Shown piece by piece: positions 5,206 through 6,083 of a stretch of DNA of 6,083 bases. How positions within the stretch are numbered: the stretch's first letter is position 1; every line of letters starts with the position of its first letter. A program made the translations under genes and the position numbers. The notes beneath the pieces were generated by a model. It was not told where the DNA came from. It ran no database searches and was given only the letters and a program-made list of their open reading frames with translations. This DNA is from an uncultured Xanthobacteraceae bacterium (lineage in GTDB: Bacteria > Pseudomonadota > Alphaproteobacteria > Rhizobiales > Xanthobacteraceae): positions 1-6,083 of the forward strand of contig CATPCO010000133.1 of assembly GCA_955652925.1 (NCBI GenBank). The letters run 5' to 3'.

Positions 5206-5221
5206 CCGCAAACGCTTGCGG
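5206..5221 (+). promoter_or_regulatory. Hairpin abutting the tRNA-Trp 5' end
   Basis: CCGCAA (5206-5211) pairs with TTGCGG (5216-5221) around a four-base ACGC loop, and the next base is the first of mature tRNA-Trp. A second GC-rich inverted repeat, GCGGCG/CGCCGC (5185-5190 and 5201-5206), touches it. If transcribed, the hairpin would stack on the acceptor stem in the precursor and could affect RNase P or RNase E processing. Confidence 0.45.
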
Positions 5222-5297
5222 AGGAGTGTAGCTCAATGGCTAGAGCACCGGTCTCCAAAACCGGGGGTTGCGGGTTCGAGTCCCTCCACTCCTGCCA
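5222..5297 (+). tRNA. tRNA-Trp (anticodon CCA)
   Basis: AGGAGTG (5222-5228) pairs with CACTCCT (5287-5293); discriminator G and encoded CCA (5295-5297). The anticodon arm CCGGT-CTCCAAA-ACCGG places CCA at 5255-5257, and the T arm GCGGG-TTCGAGT-CCCTC follows. Position directly upstream of secE is the conserved arrangement in many proteobacteria; a tuf gene, often found just before it, is absent. Confidence 0.97.
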
Positions 5298-5321
5298 GGC
5301 ATAGTCCGGCTCAGTCAAAAA

Positions 5322-5348
5322 GGCTTAGGTTAAGCAACACGTTAAGCC
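5322..5348 (+). repeat. Small hairpin/direct repeat in the tRNA-Trp to secE spacer
   Basis: GGCTTA (5322-5327) is complementary to TAAGCC (5343-5348), and GTTAAGC is repeated at 5329-5335 and 5341-5347. The element lies in the spacer of the likely joint transcript and may act in tRNA 3' release or mRNA stability. There is no T-run, so it is not a terminator. Confidence 0.35.
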
Positions 5349-5375
5349 GCAGCCAGACGAGCGGCAGACAAACCC

Positions 5376-5573
5376 ATGGCGAGAGTCAGTCCTTTCAAAT
5401 TCATGCAGGAGGTGCGCGCCGAGGCGCAGAAGGTCACTTGGCCCACACGGCGCGAAACCTTGGTTACGACAGCCATGGTGTTCGTCATGGTAGCCGCGGC
5501 CGCCGCGTTCTTCTTCGTGGCAGACCGCATCATGTTGTTCGCCGTCACCATCATCCTCGGGATCGGTGGCTGA
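5376..5573 (+). CDS. secE: Protein translocase subunit SecE
   Basis: SecE clamps SecY in the SecYEG channel that moves proteins across and into the inner membrane. This 65-residue protein has the typical short bacterial form with one membrane span. The amphipathic cytoplasmic helix carries the signature FKFMQEVRAEAQKVTWPTRR (residues 7-26), with the hallmark KVTWPTR; a hydrophobic span follows over about residues 29-50, and a short hydrophobic C-terminal segment ends ILGIGG. The length is complete for the one-span type (E. coli SecE is longer, with three spans). The start ATG at 5376 gives the expected N-end; the ribosome site is weak. It lies 78 bases after tRNA-Trp and 13 bases before nusG, so it is co-transcribed with nusG. 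Confidence 0.96.
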   Translation: MARVSPFKFMQEVRAEAQKVTWPTRRETLVTTAMVFVMVAAAAAFFFVADRIMLFAVTIILGIGG

Positions 5574-5586
5574 AGGAACAGGCGCA

Positions 5587-6083
5587 ATGGGCGAGAAGCA
5601 TTGGTACATCGTGCAGGCCTACTCGAATTTCGAGCGCAAGGTCGCCGATTCCATTCGCGAGCAGGCGAAGCAGCGCCACCTCGATCATCTGTTCGAGGAG
5701 GTCATGGTGCCGACCGAGAAGGTCGTTGAAGTGCGCCGGGGACAGAAGATCGATGCCGAGCGCAAGTTCTTTCCGGGCTATGTGCTGGTGAAGATGGATC
5801 TGACCGACGAGGCCTATCATCTCATCAAGAATACACCGAAGGTGACCGGCTTCCTCGGCGCAGACAACAAGCCCAAGCCGATCTCGGAAGCCGAGGCGCA
5901 GCGCATCATGCTTCAGGTCCAGGAAGGTATCGAGCGGCCGAAGCCCTCGGTGTCATTCGAAGTGGGCGAGCAGGTGCGCGTGTCGGAAGGCCCGTTTGCG
6001 TCCTTCAACGGCGTGGTCGAGGAGGTCGACGATGGCCGTTCACGCCTTAAGGTGGCTGTCTCTATTTTCGGCCGGCCGACCCG
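5587..6083 (+). CDS. nusG: Transcription termination/antitermination factor NusG (3' truncated)
   Basis: NusG binds the RNA polymerase clamp to reduce pausing, and its KOW domain links polymerase to Rho or to ribosomal protein S10. The visible 165 codons run from MGEKHWYIVQAYSNFE to the window edge. The NGN domain covers about residues 4-115 (WYIVQAYSNFERKVA, MVPTEKVVEVRRGQK, KFFPGYVLVKMDL, VTGFLGADNKPKP); the KOW domain begins near residue 130 (VGEQVRVSEGPFASFNGVVEEVD) and goes on to VSIFGRPTR, so only about ten C-terminal residues are missing. The ATG at 5587 has an AAGGA ribosome site (5573-5577) that overlaps the secE stop, indicating close translational linkage. rplK would be expected next. 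Confidence 0.97.
   Translation, partial: MGEKHWYIVQAYSNFERKVADSIREQAKQRHLDHLFEEVMVPTEKVVEVRRGQKIDAERKFFPGYVLVKMDLTDEAYHLIKNTPKVTGFLGADNKPKPISEAEAQRIMLQVQEGIERPKPSVSFEVGEQVRVSEGPFASFNGVVEEVDDGRSRLKVAVSIFGRPT

Noticed and set aside
4848..5318. Minus-strand open frame across the tRNA cluster
   Set aside because: It runs antisense through three confident tRNA genes; the apparent protein (VLERVKGIEPSSSAWKA and similar) is the well-known false translation of tRNA genes.

Overview
The window looks like the chromosome of a GC-rich alphaproteobacterium, most probably a Hyphomicrobiales/Bradyrhizobium-like organism. The reasons are the tRNA-Tyr / tRNA-Gly / tRNA-Trp / secE / nusG order, the codon use, the GTAGCC(C/T)GGGTT-type palindromic repeats and the style of the small secreted Gly/Tyr/Pro protein. 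This assignment is an inference; no species is claimed.

Layout. 1-582 has no credible gene. It holds GC-rich hairpins, a strong plus-strand intrinsic terminator at about 217-241 (for a transcript whose gene lies outside the window or is non-coding) and an AT-rich patch. 583-990 (+) encodes a small exported protein of unknown function. It converges on rlmB (1071-1841, -), a SpoU-family 23S rRNA 2'-O-methyltransferase. Between them sits a head-to-head pair of REP-like palindromes, and one of them contains the rlmB stop codon. 1899-2572 (-) is a Phd/VapB-type antitoxin plus VapC PIN-domain toxin operon with a 4-base ATGA overlap. About 390 bp without a convincing gene follows, with one possible gene scrap. 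2995-4620 (+) is a cobalamin-binding-domain radical SAM protein of the HpnP-like, DUF4070-bearing group. Immediately after it, in the same frame, lies an unlabelled C-terminal remnant of a tyrosine recombinase (about 4633-4833) that keeps the box II His and the nucleophilic Tyr.

From 4865 on the window is core genome: tRNA-Tyr(GTA), tRNA-Gly(TCC), tRNA-Trp(CCA), secE and a 3'-truncated nusG. There is no tuf gene between tRNA-Gly and tRNA-Trp, although many alphaproteobacteria carry one there.

Interpretation. The core pieces are rlmB on one side and the tRNA/secE/nusG block on the other. The segment from about 1842 to 4833 (toxin-antitoxin, gene scrap, radical SAM gene, integrase stub) reads as an accessory insertion, the worn remains of an integrative element. 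The most interesting items are the integrase stub, the radical SAM enzyme of unassigned substrate as probable cargo, and the REP pair that supplies a stop codon. I see no evidence for a wholly new multi-gene system.
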